In this document: piece by piece, positions 1 to 7,198 of the stretch | Position numbering within the stretch: position 1 is the first letter of the stretch | How the letters are laid out: each line of letters begins with the position of its first letter | Assembly: GCF_024543085.1 (NCBI RefSeq) | Contig: NZ_JANHNZ010000001.1 | Location: 372,001-436,000, forward strand | Direction: 5' to 3' | Length of the DNA: 64,000 bases | From: Granulicatella seriolae | GTDB taxonomy: Bacteria > Bacillota > Bacilli > Lactobacillales > Aerococcaceae | Translations under genes and position numbers: made by a program | The notes under the pieces: model-generated | Told to the model about the DNA's origin: nothing | The model's database searches: none | What the model saw: only the letters and a program-made list of their open reading frames with translations

Positions 1-1
1 T

Positions 2-1060
2 GGTGGAATCGGGATTTTCATTGCCTACATTGGTATTAAAAATGCTAATCTCCTTTCTTTCTTATCTGATTCCTCTACAATCACTTCCATTAATAATGCT
101 CCATTTAATGCAGCAACCGAAGCTTATAACGGTGGCATTTTCTCTGTCGTTACTAATGGTGGTATCGTTCCATCACTTGTTAACTTTACACAATCCGATG
201 CACTTTTGGCCGTCATTGGTCTTATCATCACGGTTATCCTTTTGATTAAAAATGTCAAAGGGGCCATCCTTATCGGTATTATTGCAACAACCATCCTTGG
301 TATTCCCATGGGCCTTGTCAACTTAGGGGCAATTGATTTTGCTAGCAACTCATTATCTGCTTCGTTCTCTGACCTTGGCGTTACCTTTATGGCAGCATTT
401 GGTCCTCAAGGTATGGGATCACTATTTGGAAATCCAGAAAAATTGCCACTAGTCTTGATGACTATTTTTGCCTTTAGTTTGTCTGATACCTTTGATACGC
501 TAGGAACCTTCATCGGAACAGGTCGTAAAACTGGGATCTTCTCAGCAGAAGATGAACGACTATTGGAAGATGGATCAGGTTTCTCTTCAAAAATGGATAA
601 AGCTTTGTTTGCAGATGCGATTGGAACCTCTATCGGTGCTATCTTTGGAACATCCAACACAACCACCTATGTCGAAAGTGCTGCTGGAATTGGCGTTGGC
701 GGCCGTACTGGATTAACTGCTGTAGCTACTGCTGTTCTCTTCTTACTCTCTACTTTACTGGCACCTCTAGTAGGAATCGTCCCTGCAGCCGCAACAGCTC
801 CAGCTTTGATTATTGTTGGGGTGATGATGTTATCCTCATTTGCTGATGTCAAATGGAACGACCTTGAAGAAGCAATTCCAGCCTTTTTTGCAGGAGTCTT
901 CATGGCTCTATCTTATAGTATCTCTTATGGTATCGCAGCTGGATTTATCTTCTATTGTATTGTCAAAGTAACTACTGGAAAAGCCAAAGAAATCCACCCA
1001 ATCCTTTGGGTAGCAACTGGCTTGTTTATTCTTAATTTTATCATCCTTGCCATTCTCTAA
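2..1060 (+). CDS. NCS2 family purine permease, AzgA/PbuG-like (5' end outside window)
   Basis: This gene is open from the first bases of the window, so its start lies upstream. The visible 352 residues begin GGIGIFIAYIGIKNANLL, and the stop is at 1060. The residues DTFDTLGTFIGTGRKTG and the following DAIGTSIGAIFGTSNTTTYVE are typical of the AzgA branch of nucleobase:cation symporters, which import hypoxanthine, guanine or adenine across the cell membrane. Several hydrophobic membrane segments follow to the C-terminus. Family members are usually about 430-480 residues, so roughly the N-terminal quarter is missing. Which purine it carries cannot be read from the sequence. A cluster for downstream purine/ureide breakdown lies 52 kb away in this window, with no visible link. 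Confidence 0.85.
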   Translation, partial: GGIGIFIAYIGIKNANLLSFLSDSSTITSINNAPFNAATEAYNGGIFSVVTNGGIVPSLVNFTQSDALLAVIGLIITVILLIKNVKGAILIGIIATTILGIPMGLVNLGAIDFASNSLSASFSDLGVTFMAAFGPQGMGSLFGNPEKLPLVLMTIFAFSLSDTFDTLGTFIGTGRKTGIFSAEDERLLEDGSGFSSKMDKALFADAIGTSIGAIFGTSNTTTYVESAAGIGVGGRTGLTAVATAVLFLLSTLLAPLVGIVPAAATAPALIIVGVMMLSSFADVKWNDLEEAIPAFFAGVFMALSYSISYGIAAGFIFYCIVKVTTGKAKEIHPILWVATGLFILNFIILAIL

Positions 1061-1106
1061 AAATGCTAAAATACAAGAAAATTCTAAGAATAGTTTAGTA
1101 TTATTC

Positions 1107-1135
1107 TTGCAATCACTTTTTACTTTCGCTATACT
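1107..1135 (+). promoter_or_regulatory. Promoter of the riboswitch-ATPase transcript
   Basis: TTGCAA (1107-1112) and TATACT (1130-1135) are separated by 17 bp, a good sigma-A match. It lies about 25 bp upstream of the riboswitch aptamer. Confidence 0.7.
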
Positions 1136-1154
1136 ATTTTCATAGATTGAATGG

Positions 1155-1298
1155 AATCTCCATAAGGGAGTAACTAGCAGCGAGTGCTGTGGTATTATCA
1201 ACAACGCTAAGTGGGCTTTGTTTCACTGGTAATACCTTAAATAGTGAGACTTATGCCTAAGCTGTTAAAAAAGCTAGTGCATAAGTCTCACTTTTTTG
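1155..1298 (+). promoter_or_regulatory. yybP-ykoY (Mn2+) riboswitch with intrinsic terminator
   Basis: The leader contains the motif AGGGAGTA (about 1164) and, near its 3' side, GAGACTTATGCC (1246-1257), which resembles the conserved GAGACYTTTGCC of the yybP-ykoY aptamer. This 3' segment is the left arm of a terminator: GTGAGACTTATGC pairs with GCATAAGTCTCAC (1279-1291), followed by six T. Aptamer and terminator therefore compete, as expected for a switch that turns expression on when Mn2+ binds. This riboswitch class is known to precede Ca/Mn P-type ATPases in streptococci and lactococci. Class assignment is by eye. Confidence 0.8.
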
Positions 1299-1379
1299 TT
1301 TATTTGTACTACTTTCTAGTAATCTCCTATGAAGAAACCAAACAATCCATCAAACTACTTAAAAAGGAGTGTTTATCTG

Positions 1380-4043
1380 TTGGAAACCAATATTAAAAAA
1401 CCATTTTATGCCCAAACAGAAGAAGAAGTCTTGCAAAACGTAAACAGCTCACTTGAGGGATTAACCAGTGATCAAGTGAAACAACGTTTGGCAGAAAATG
1501 GACCAAATGCTTTAGAAGAAGGCGAGAAGAAATCCTTAATCCAAAAGTTCTTTGATCAATTCAAAGACTTTATGATTATTGTCTTACTTGCTGCAGCCGT
1601 TATCTCATTATTTGCTCATGGAGGCTCCACTCCTGACCCAACCGATGCAATTATTATTCTAGCTGTTGTTATCTTAAACGCCATCCTTGGAGTTTTCCAA
1701 GAGGCACGAGCGGAAGAAGCCATTGATGCCTTGAAGAAAATGGCCTCACCAATCGCCAAAGTACGACGTGATGGAAATGTGATTAACGTTAATAGTGAAG
1801 ATATCGTAGTCGGTGATATCGTTATCCTAGAAGCAGGAGACGTTGTCCCAGCTGATATGCGTCTGTTGCAAGTGAATACCATTAAGATTGAAGAATCAGC
1901 CTTAACTGGTGAATCTGTACCCGTTGAAAAAGACCTTGTCTTACACGAAGGTGACGATGTCGGCATTGGTGACCGTACTAATATGGCTTTCTCAAGTACT
2001 AGCGTAACTTATGGACGTGCCGTTGGGGTTGTTACCTCTACAGGTATGAATACCGAGGTTGGTCGAATCGCCCACATGTTAGCCAACACTGAAGAAAGCA
2101 AAACGCCATTACAAGAAAACCAAGATGCCTTAGGTAAATGGTTGACCATTATGATTTTGGTTATTGCAGCTCTAATTTTTGCTGTTGGACTCTTACGTGG
2201 TAACGAATGGACACACATGTTACTAACCGCAATCGCTATTGCCGTAGCTGCTATTCCTGAAGGCTTACCTGCTATCACAACCATCATACTAGCGCTTGGA
2301 ACACAAAAGATGGCTCAAAGAAACGCTTTGGTTAGAAAACTTCCTGCCGTTGAAACATTAGGTGGTGTTGAAGTTATCTGTTCCGATAAAACAGGTACCC
2401 TTACCCTTAACCAAATGACTGTTGAAAAAATGGTCTATGACGACAAAATTCATGATGCTAAAGAAGATATTGATTTAAGCAATACAGCTTTACGCATGAT
2501 GAATTTAGCCAATGATACTCAAATCGCACCAGATAAATCATTAATCGGTGACCCTACCGAAACCGCTATGGTTCAGTACGGGTTAGATAAAGGCTATGAC
2601 CTTGGAGCAGAATTAGCTACAAGCCCACGTGTAGCCGAAGTACCATTTGATTCCACAAGAAAATTAATGTCTACTGTTCATGAATTAGCAGATGGTCGTT
2701 TCCTAATCGCTACAAAAGGTGCACCAGATATGCTTCTTGACCGTGTAACAAAAATTGAAAAGAACGGTCAAATTCTTGATTTTACTCCAGCTGACCATGA
2801 ACACATTCTTAAACTAAACACTGAGATGGCTTCTCAAGCATTACGTGTGTTGGCTATGGCTTACAAATACGTGGACAGCATGCCTACTTCTTTAGATACT
2901 GCTGTAGTTGAAAAAGATTTAATCTTTGCTGGTTTAGTCGGTATGATCGACCCAGAACGTGCTGAAGCCGGAGCTTCCATCCGTGTGGCTAAAGATGCTG
3001 GTATCCGAACTGTAATGATTACCGGTGACCACAAAGAAACTGCTCAAGCCATTGCTAAACGTCTTGATATTTTAAGCCCTGACCAAGTTGGCGGCGTGCT
3101 AACCGGGGCTGAATTAAACGATATTTCTGATGAAGAATTAACCAAAACAGTTGAAAACTACTCTGTCTACGCTCGTGTATCTCCAGAACATAAAGTACGT
3201 ATCGTAAAAGCATGGCAAGCAAATGGGAAAGTTGTTTCCATGACAGGTGATGGCGTTAATGATGCTCCTTCCCTAAAACAAGCTGATATCGGTGTTGGTA
3301 TGGGAATTACTGGTACAGAAGTATCTAAGGGTGCCTCTGACATGGTCCTAGCAGATGACAACTTTGAAACAATCGTAGTTGCCGTTGAAGAAGGACGTAA
3401 AGTATTTGCTAATATCCAAAAAGCAGTTCAGTTCCTCTTATCTGCTAACTTCGGTGAAGTAATGACCCTATTCATTGCTACAATGGCTGGTTGGTCTATC
3501 CTAGAGCCTGTTCATATTCTTTGGATCAATTTAGTAACTGACGTTTTCCCTGCTATCGCCTTAGGACTTGAAGAAGCAGAGCCAGATATTATGAACCACC
3601 CACCACGTGGAAAGAGCTCAAACTTCCTTTCAAACGGTGTCTTACCAAGTATCTTCTACCAAGGTATTCTAGAAGGTGGAATCACCCTATTCGTCTTTTG
3701 GTACGCAACCCATGTCGCTAATTGGGAAAACCTTGTTGGTGAAACCATGGCTTTTGCAACCTTAGGATTAATTCAATTATTCCATGCTTTTAACGTTAAA
3801 TCCGTCTACAAGTCAATCTTCTCAGTTGGACCATTCAAAAACAGAATGTTCAACTATGCGATTCTCTTATCAGCAGTATTACTACTAGCTGTTATGCTTG
3901 TCCCAGGTTTAACAGGATTCTTTGATGTAGCACCACTTACACCTATGCAATGGGCAATCTCAGTTGGTTCTGCCTTCTCTATCATCCCAATCGTAGAAAT
4001 CATTAAAGCTATTCTACGTGCTACTGGAGCAGATAAAGACTAG
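1380..4043 (+). CDS. P-type cation-transporting ATPase (type II, Ca2+/Mn2+ exporter-like)
   Basis: An ATP-driven integral membrane cation pump of about 887 residues. It shows the order of a PacL/SERCA-like type II ATPase: N-terminal cation ATPase domain, ALTGES actuator loop (about 174-179), PEGLP in transmembrane helix 4 (about 293), phosphorylated Asp in CSDKTGTLT (D336), and the hinge TGDGVNDAP (about 622-630). The PEGLP motif favours Ca2+ or Mn2+ over heavy metals. I place the start at the TTG at 1380 because AAAGGAG lies about 10 bp upstream. The upstream in-frame ATG at 1329 has no ribosome binding site and lies just past the terminator. The Mn2+ riboswitch in front suggests Mn2+ export as at least one role, as reported for MgtA of pneumococcus. 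The substrate is an inference. Confidence 0.92.
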   Translation: METNIKKPFYAQTEEEVLQNVNSSLEGLTSDQVKQRLAENGPNALEEGEKKSLIQKFFDQFKDFMIIVLLAAAVISLFAHGGSTPDPTDAIIILAVVILNAILGVFQEARAEEAIDALKKMASPIAKVRRDGNVINVNSEDIVVGDIVILEAGDVVPADMRLLQVNTIKIEESALTGESVPVEKDLVLHEGDDVGIGDRTNMAFSSTSVTYGRAVGVVTSTGMNTEVGRIAHMLANTEESKTPLQENQDALGKWLTIMILVIAALIFAVGLLRGNEWTHMLLTAIAIAVAAIPEGLPAITTIILALGTQKMAQRNALVRKLPAVETLGGVEVICSDKTGTLTLNQMTVEKMVYDDKIHDAKEDIDLSNTALRMMNLANDTQIAPDKSLIGDPTETAMVQYGLDKGYDLGAELATSPRVAEVPFDSTRKLMSTVHELADGRFLIATKGAPDMLLDRVTKIEKNGQILDFTPADHEHILKLNTEMASQALRVLAMAYKYVDSMPTSLDTAVVEKDLIFAGLVGMIDPERAEAGASIRVAKDAGIRTVMITGDHKETAQAIAKRLDILSPDQVGGVLTGAELNDISDEELTKTVENYSVYARVSPEHKVRIVKAWQANGKVVSMTGDGVNDAPSLKQADIGVGMGITGTEVSKGASDMVLADDNFETIVVAVEEGRKVFANIQKAVQFLLSANFGEVMTLFIATMAGWSILEPVHILWINLVTDVFPAIALGLEEAEPDIMNHPPRGKSSNFLSNGVLPSIFYQGILEGGITLFVFWYATHVANWENLVGETMAFATLGLIQLFHAFNVKSVYKSIFSVGPFKNRMFNYAILLSAVLLLAVMLVPGLTGFFDVAPLTPMQWAISVGSAFSIIPIVEIIKAILRATGADKD

Positions 4044-4078
4044 GAAAGTGATTTTAAAATTATCCATTTCTTAAAAGA

Positions 4079-4130
4079 GAGAAACTCCCTTAGAGGGCAC
4101 CAATTGTGCTTGCTCTAAGGGAGTTTCTTT
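4079..4130. terminator. Bidirectional terminator between ATPase and ilvE
   Basis: GAAACTCCCTTAGAG (4081-4095) pairs with CTCTAAGGGAGTTTC (4113-4127). A short T run follows on the plus strand. It separates convergent genes and could serve both. Confidence 0.75.
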
Positions 4131-4175
4131 GGCTTGTTATCAAATCAAGCTATGACTTCTTATAACCACTTATTT

Positions 4176-5261
4176 TTAAACCTTACAAACTTCTACAGAC
4201 CAACCTTGAGGTCCTTCTTCTTTTCCTAATTGGATTGCCGTTAAGCGATCATAAATGTTACGTGCTCCTGGACCCGTTTTGAAGTCATTAACAACATATT
4301 TTTTATCACGATAAGCTAATTCCCCGACTGGAGTAACAACCGCTGCTGTCCCCGTTCCAAAAATTTCTTCTACCGATCCATCTTCAATACCTCCAAGCAG
4401 TTCCTCAATAGAAACATGTCGCTCCTCCACTGTTTCTCCAGCTTCCTCTAGTAATTGAATAACCGAGCGTCTAGTAATACCGGGTAGGATTGAGCCATTT
4501 AAGGCTGGTGTTACGTAAGTTCCGTTGATTTTGAAGAAGATATTCATAGCACCAACTTCCTCAATATATTTGCGTTCAACACCATCTAACCAAAGCGTTT
4601 GAGCATATCCTAAGGCTGCTGCCTTGTCTTGTCCTTTGTAAGAGCCAGCGTAGTTTCCAGCTGTTTTGGCATATCCCATACCACCTCTGACCGCACGAAC
4701 ATACTCTTCCTCCACATAGATCTTGGTTGGAGCCAGATCAGAAGAAAAATAAGCACCAGATGGGGAAAGTATTACTCCATAGGTCACTGTTTTAGCTGTA
4801 TGTACTGCCAACGTTTTTTCAGTACTGAACATAAATGGACGAATATAAAGGGATGTCCCAGCTGAACTTGGAACCCAAGATTTTTCAATTTCTAATAATT
4901 TTTTTAGAGACGCTAGGGCAAACTCTGGATCCAAGTCAGGCAAGGACAATCTATCAGCCGAAATATTTAAGCGTTCAAAATTACAATCTGGTCTAAACAG
5001 TAGAATCTTGCCATTTTCGTTATAAGCTTTCATTCCTTCAAAAATAGCTTGTCCATAATGAAATACCGCTGTCGCTGGATCTAAGCTAAACGGTCCATAA
5101 GGGACAATTCTAGGGTCGTGCCAACCTTCTTGATCATCCCAATCTATTAACAGCATGTGGTCTGTATATACTGCACCAAAGCCTAGCTTATCTTCAGGCG
5201 TTTTCTCCTTTGTTTGTGCTACCTTTTCAAATCGGATATCTTTCACGTCTAGTGTTGCCAT
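4176..5261 (-). CDS. ilvE: Branched-chain amino acid aminotransferase
   Basis: A fold type IV PLP enzyme that transfers the amino group between Leu, Ile or Val and 2-oxoglutarate in the cytoplasm. It has 361 residues from the preferred ATG, the normal length. The PLP lysine lies in GYAKTAGNYAGS (K199). EVGAMNIFF and the C-terminal GTGTAAVVTPVG bind cofactor and substrate. An ATG two codons upstream (5267) is also possible, but the Shine-Dalgarno sequence AGTAGGG is better spaced from 5261. No other branched-chain biosynthesis genes are nearby, so it may serve catabolism or a last transamination step. It is separated from the upstream peptide gene by a terminator. Confidence 0.95.
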   Translation of the reverse strand: MATLDVKDIRFEKVAQTKEKTPEDKLGFGAVYTDHMLLIDWDDQEGWHDPRIVPYGPFSLDPATAVFHYGQAIFEGMKAYNENGKILLFRPDCNFERLNISADRLSLPDLDPEFALASLKKLLEIEKSWVPSSAGTSLYIRPFMFSTEKTLAVHTAKTVTYGVILSPSGAYFSSDLAPTKIYVEEEYVRAVRGGMGYAKTAGNYAGSYKGQDKAAALGYAQTLWLDGVERKYIEEVGAMNIFFKINGTYVTPALNGSILPGITRRSVIQLLEEAGETVEERHVSIEELLGGIEDGSVEEIFGTGTAAVVTPVGELAYRDKKYVVNDFKTGPGARNIYDRLTAIQLGKEEGPQGWSVEVCKV

Positions 5262-5319
5262 TCTCATCCCTACTTTCTCCGTATTCAGTATACATAATTC
5301 TTCTAATCACTTTCAGCCT

Positions 5320-5371
5320 AAAAATAGGAAATAGAGCCAGCTATCATCTAAAATAGTTTGGCTCTATTTCA
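5320..5371 (-). terminator. Terminator directly after the 27-codon peptide gene
   Basis: On the minus strand GAAATAGAGCCA (5370-5359) pairs with TGGCTCTATTTC (5339-5328), followed by CTATTTTTAG. The left arm starts at the stop codon of the small ORF, so the ORF and hairpin form a compact unit. Confidence 0.75.
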
Positions 5372-5452
5372 AAATTTTGGTTTCAAAAGATTAGAGTCAG
5401 AGTATGAGTCGTTTGAAGTAGTTAGCTTGTTTTCTTGTTTAAGCATTTTCAT
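5369..5452 (-). CDS. Small peptide gene, 27 residues, function unknown
   Basis: This ORF is too short for standard calling but has good expression signals. AGAGGAG lies 7 bp upstream of the ATG, and a promoter with a perfect TTGACA stands about 30 bp further up. The product starts MKMLKQENKLTTSN and ends SNLLKPKF. It is hydrophilic, Ser/Asn/Asp-rich in the middle, with no signal peptide and no membrane helix. A terminator begins at its stop codon. It is not rich in Leu, Ile or Val, which argues against an attenuator peptide for ilvE downstream. It could be a small regulator, a signalling peptide or a non-conserved ORF on an sRNA. Confidence 0.5.
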   Translation of the reverse strand: MKMLKQENKLTTSNDSYSDSNLLKPKF

Positions 5453-5481
5453 CAATTCACTCCTCTGTTTATATTGTAAAT

Positions 5482-5510
5482 AAATTAACATGGAACTCAC
5501 TAAATGTCAA
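5482..5510 (-). promoter_or_regulatory. Promoter of the small peptide gene
   Basis: On the minus strand TTGACA (5510-5505) and TAATTT (5487-5482) are 17 bp apart. The -35 is perfect and the -10 is moderate. Confidence 0.6.
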
Positions 5511-5528
5511 GCTTTTTCTAATCTTATT

Positions 5529-5548
5529 CTAATGATGAATATCATTAT
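5529..5548. promoter_or_regulatory. Fur/PerR-like dyad in the divergent promoter region
   Basis: AATGATGAATATCATT (5531-5546), with its A/T flanks, matches about 15 of 19 positions of the classical Fur box when read on the minus strand. It lies between the -35 of the peptide gene and a likely dgt promoter (TTGTGT, 18 bp, TATGAT). A site for a Fur-family repressor is an inference; A/T-rich dyads can occur by chance. Confidence 0.35.
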
Positions 5549-5614
5549 TTTTGTGTTTTACTAGTCTATTTTGATATGATAGTCTCATAAGATTGCTAGA
5601 AATGAGGGATGGTT

Positions 5615-7012
5615 ATGGAATGGAAGAAACTTTTATCCAATCAGCGTTTGTCAGGTAAGGTTGGACCTTACCGCAATGAGTTTGACGATGATTACAAAAG
5701 AATTATTACAAGTCCAGCATTTAGGAGGCTACAAGATAAAACTCAGGTCTTTCCTTTAGAGCGGAATGACTTTATTCATACTCGCTTAACTCACTCACTA
5801 GAGGTTGCCATGATTGGTCGCTCTCTGGTGAAAGATATAGTGGCTGGTTTAGAAGAGGAGTTGGCAACTAAGGCTAATAGCCATTTAACCCAAAGTAAAT
5901 TGGAAATGGTGGAACACGTCGATGAGATTGCTCGCATTATTGAATGTGCTGGTCTGCTTCATGATATTGGAAATCCTCCATATGGTCATTTTGGGGAAGA
6001 TAGCATCCGACAATGGTTTAAACTACGGTTACCAAAATTTTTACCCAAAGATGACCCCATCTCAAAGCAACTCCTAGATAGTCCTTTTATCCATGACCTT
6101 TACAACTTTGATGGCAATGCACAAACCCTGCGTACCATCACCAAGCTCCATGAATTCAAGGGTGTTTTCGATGGTATGGACCTAACCATGGCCACTATGA
6201 ATTCTATCATCAAATACACAAGACTTTCTGACCAAGAACCTGGTAAGGATATTGCTAGTAAGAAAATGGGTTATTTTTATGCTGAACGTGATATTTATGA
6301 GCGTATCAGCCAAGCGACAGGCGCGGTTAATGTACGACATCCTCTAACTTTTATTCTTGAAGCAGCAGATGATATTGCCTATCTAGTCGCTGATATCGAA
6401 GACGCCATTAACAAGGGTATCCTCAGATTCTCAGATGTTCGAAAAGCACTTTTGGAGAATCTAACAGAAGACACGAACAAAGCTCTCTTTTCTGTTCAAA
6501 TTCGTCAACTGTTAGACGATAGCTACCGTGACGATTTTAGTATTAACCGCTTCTTTGTTGAGTTGCGAAATAAGCTAACCTCATCTGCTCAACATTCCTT
6601 TATTCAGCATTATGGAGATATTATGGAAGGAACTTACCAAGAAGACCTCTTTTACCAATCTTGGGCTGCTGATTTGTATAACTGTCTAAGAGAAATTTCT
6701 ACAAACTATATCTATGACCACAAAAATGTATTGCGTTTGGAAATCTCGGGTTATACAACGCTAACCTCTCTTTTAGAAACGTTTATCCCACCTTTAATAA
6801 AATATGATACGGGTGCCACCCTAAGTTATGTTGACCAAAAACTGATTAAATTAATTTCAGATAGCCAAAAAGCCTCCTACCATTACTTTTCTCAGCATAA
6901 AACGCCTGTTGAAAAGCTCTACTTACGGATGTTATTGGCAACTGATTTTATTTCAGGGATGACGGATAGTTATGCTCAAAATCTCTATCTCAATTTACAA
7001 GGAATTAAATAA
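5615..7012 (+). CDS. HD-domain deoxynucleoside triphosphate triphosphohydrolase (dGTPase-like)
   Basis: A 465-residue metal-dependent phosphohydrolase of the Dgt family. It hydrolyses dNTPs to deoxynucleoside plus triphosphate and trims nucleotide pools in the cytoplasm. The HD site is visible as HTRLTHSLE (H55, H60) and AGLLHDIGNPPYGH (HD at 116-117), and a later DDIAYLVADIED completes the metal ligands. The start at 5615 fits the Shine-Dalgarno GAGGG (5604-5608); the ATG at 5609 abuts it and is too close. It is transcribed alone, divergent from the small peptide gene. Substrate preference among dNTPs is not evident. An allosteric multimer like that of Enterococcus faecalis EF1143 is possible. 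Confidence 0.9.
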   Translation: MEWKKLLSNQRLSGKVGPYRNEFDDDYKRIITSPAFRRLQDKTQVFPLERNDFIHTRLTHSLEVAMIGRSLVKDIVAGLEEELATKANSHLTQSKLEMVEHVDEIARIIECAGLLHDIGNPPYGHFGEDSIRQWFKLRLPKFLPKDDPISKQLLDSPFIHDLYNFDGNAQTLRTITKLHEFKGVFDGMDLTMATMNSIIKYTRLSDQEPGKDIASKKMGYFYAERDIYERISQATGAVNVRHPLTFILEAADDIAYLVADIEDAINKGILRFSDVRKALLENLTEDTNKALFSVQIRQLLDDSYRDDFSINRFFVELRNKLTSSAQHSFIQHYGDIMEGTYQEDLFYQSWAADLYNCLREISTNYIYDHKNVLRLEISGYTTLTSLLETFIPPLIKYDTGATLSYVDQKLIKLISDSQKASYHYFSQHKTPVEKLYLRMLLATDFISGMTDSYAQNLYLNLQGIK

Positions 7013-7198
7013 ACTTTAATTTAAGAGAAAAATCAATAGCCTTCTGTTCTTAAGTGGTACTTTTTTTATGAAAGAAAGGCTGCTTTAAAGAGAAATATAG
7101 TCAATTCCTTGATTGTTTGGTATACTGTAGAAGTATTATTTTGCTTATAATGACTTATGTAGACAGAAAAAACTAGTGAATAGAAAAGAGTTGACAGA

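Noticed and set aside
206-1060. Purine permease starting at ATG 206
   Set aside because: The frame is open back to base 2 with family-typical residues (GGIGIFIAYIGIKN), so the gene begins before the window.
5320-5452. Attenuator leader peptide for ilvE
   Set aside because: The peptide has four Leu but no runs of Leu, Ile or Val, and no alternative antiterminator pairing is apparent.
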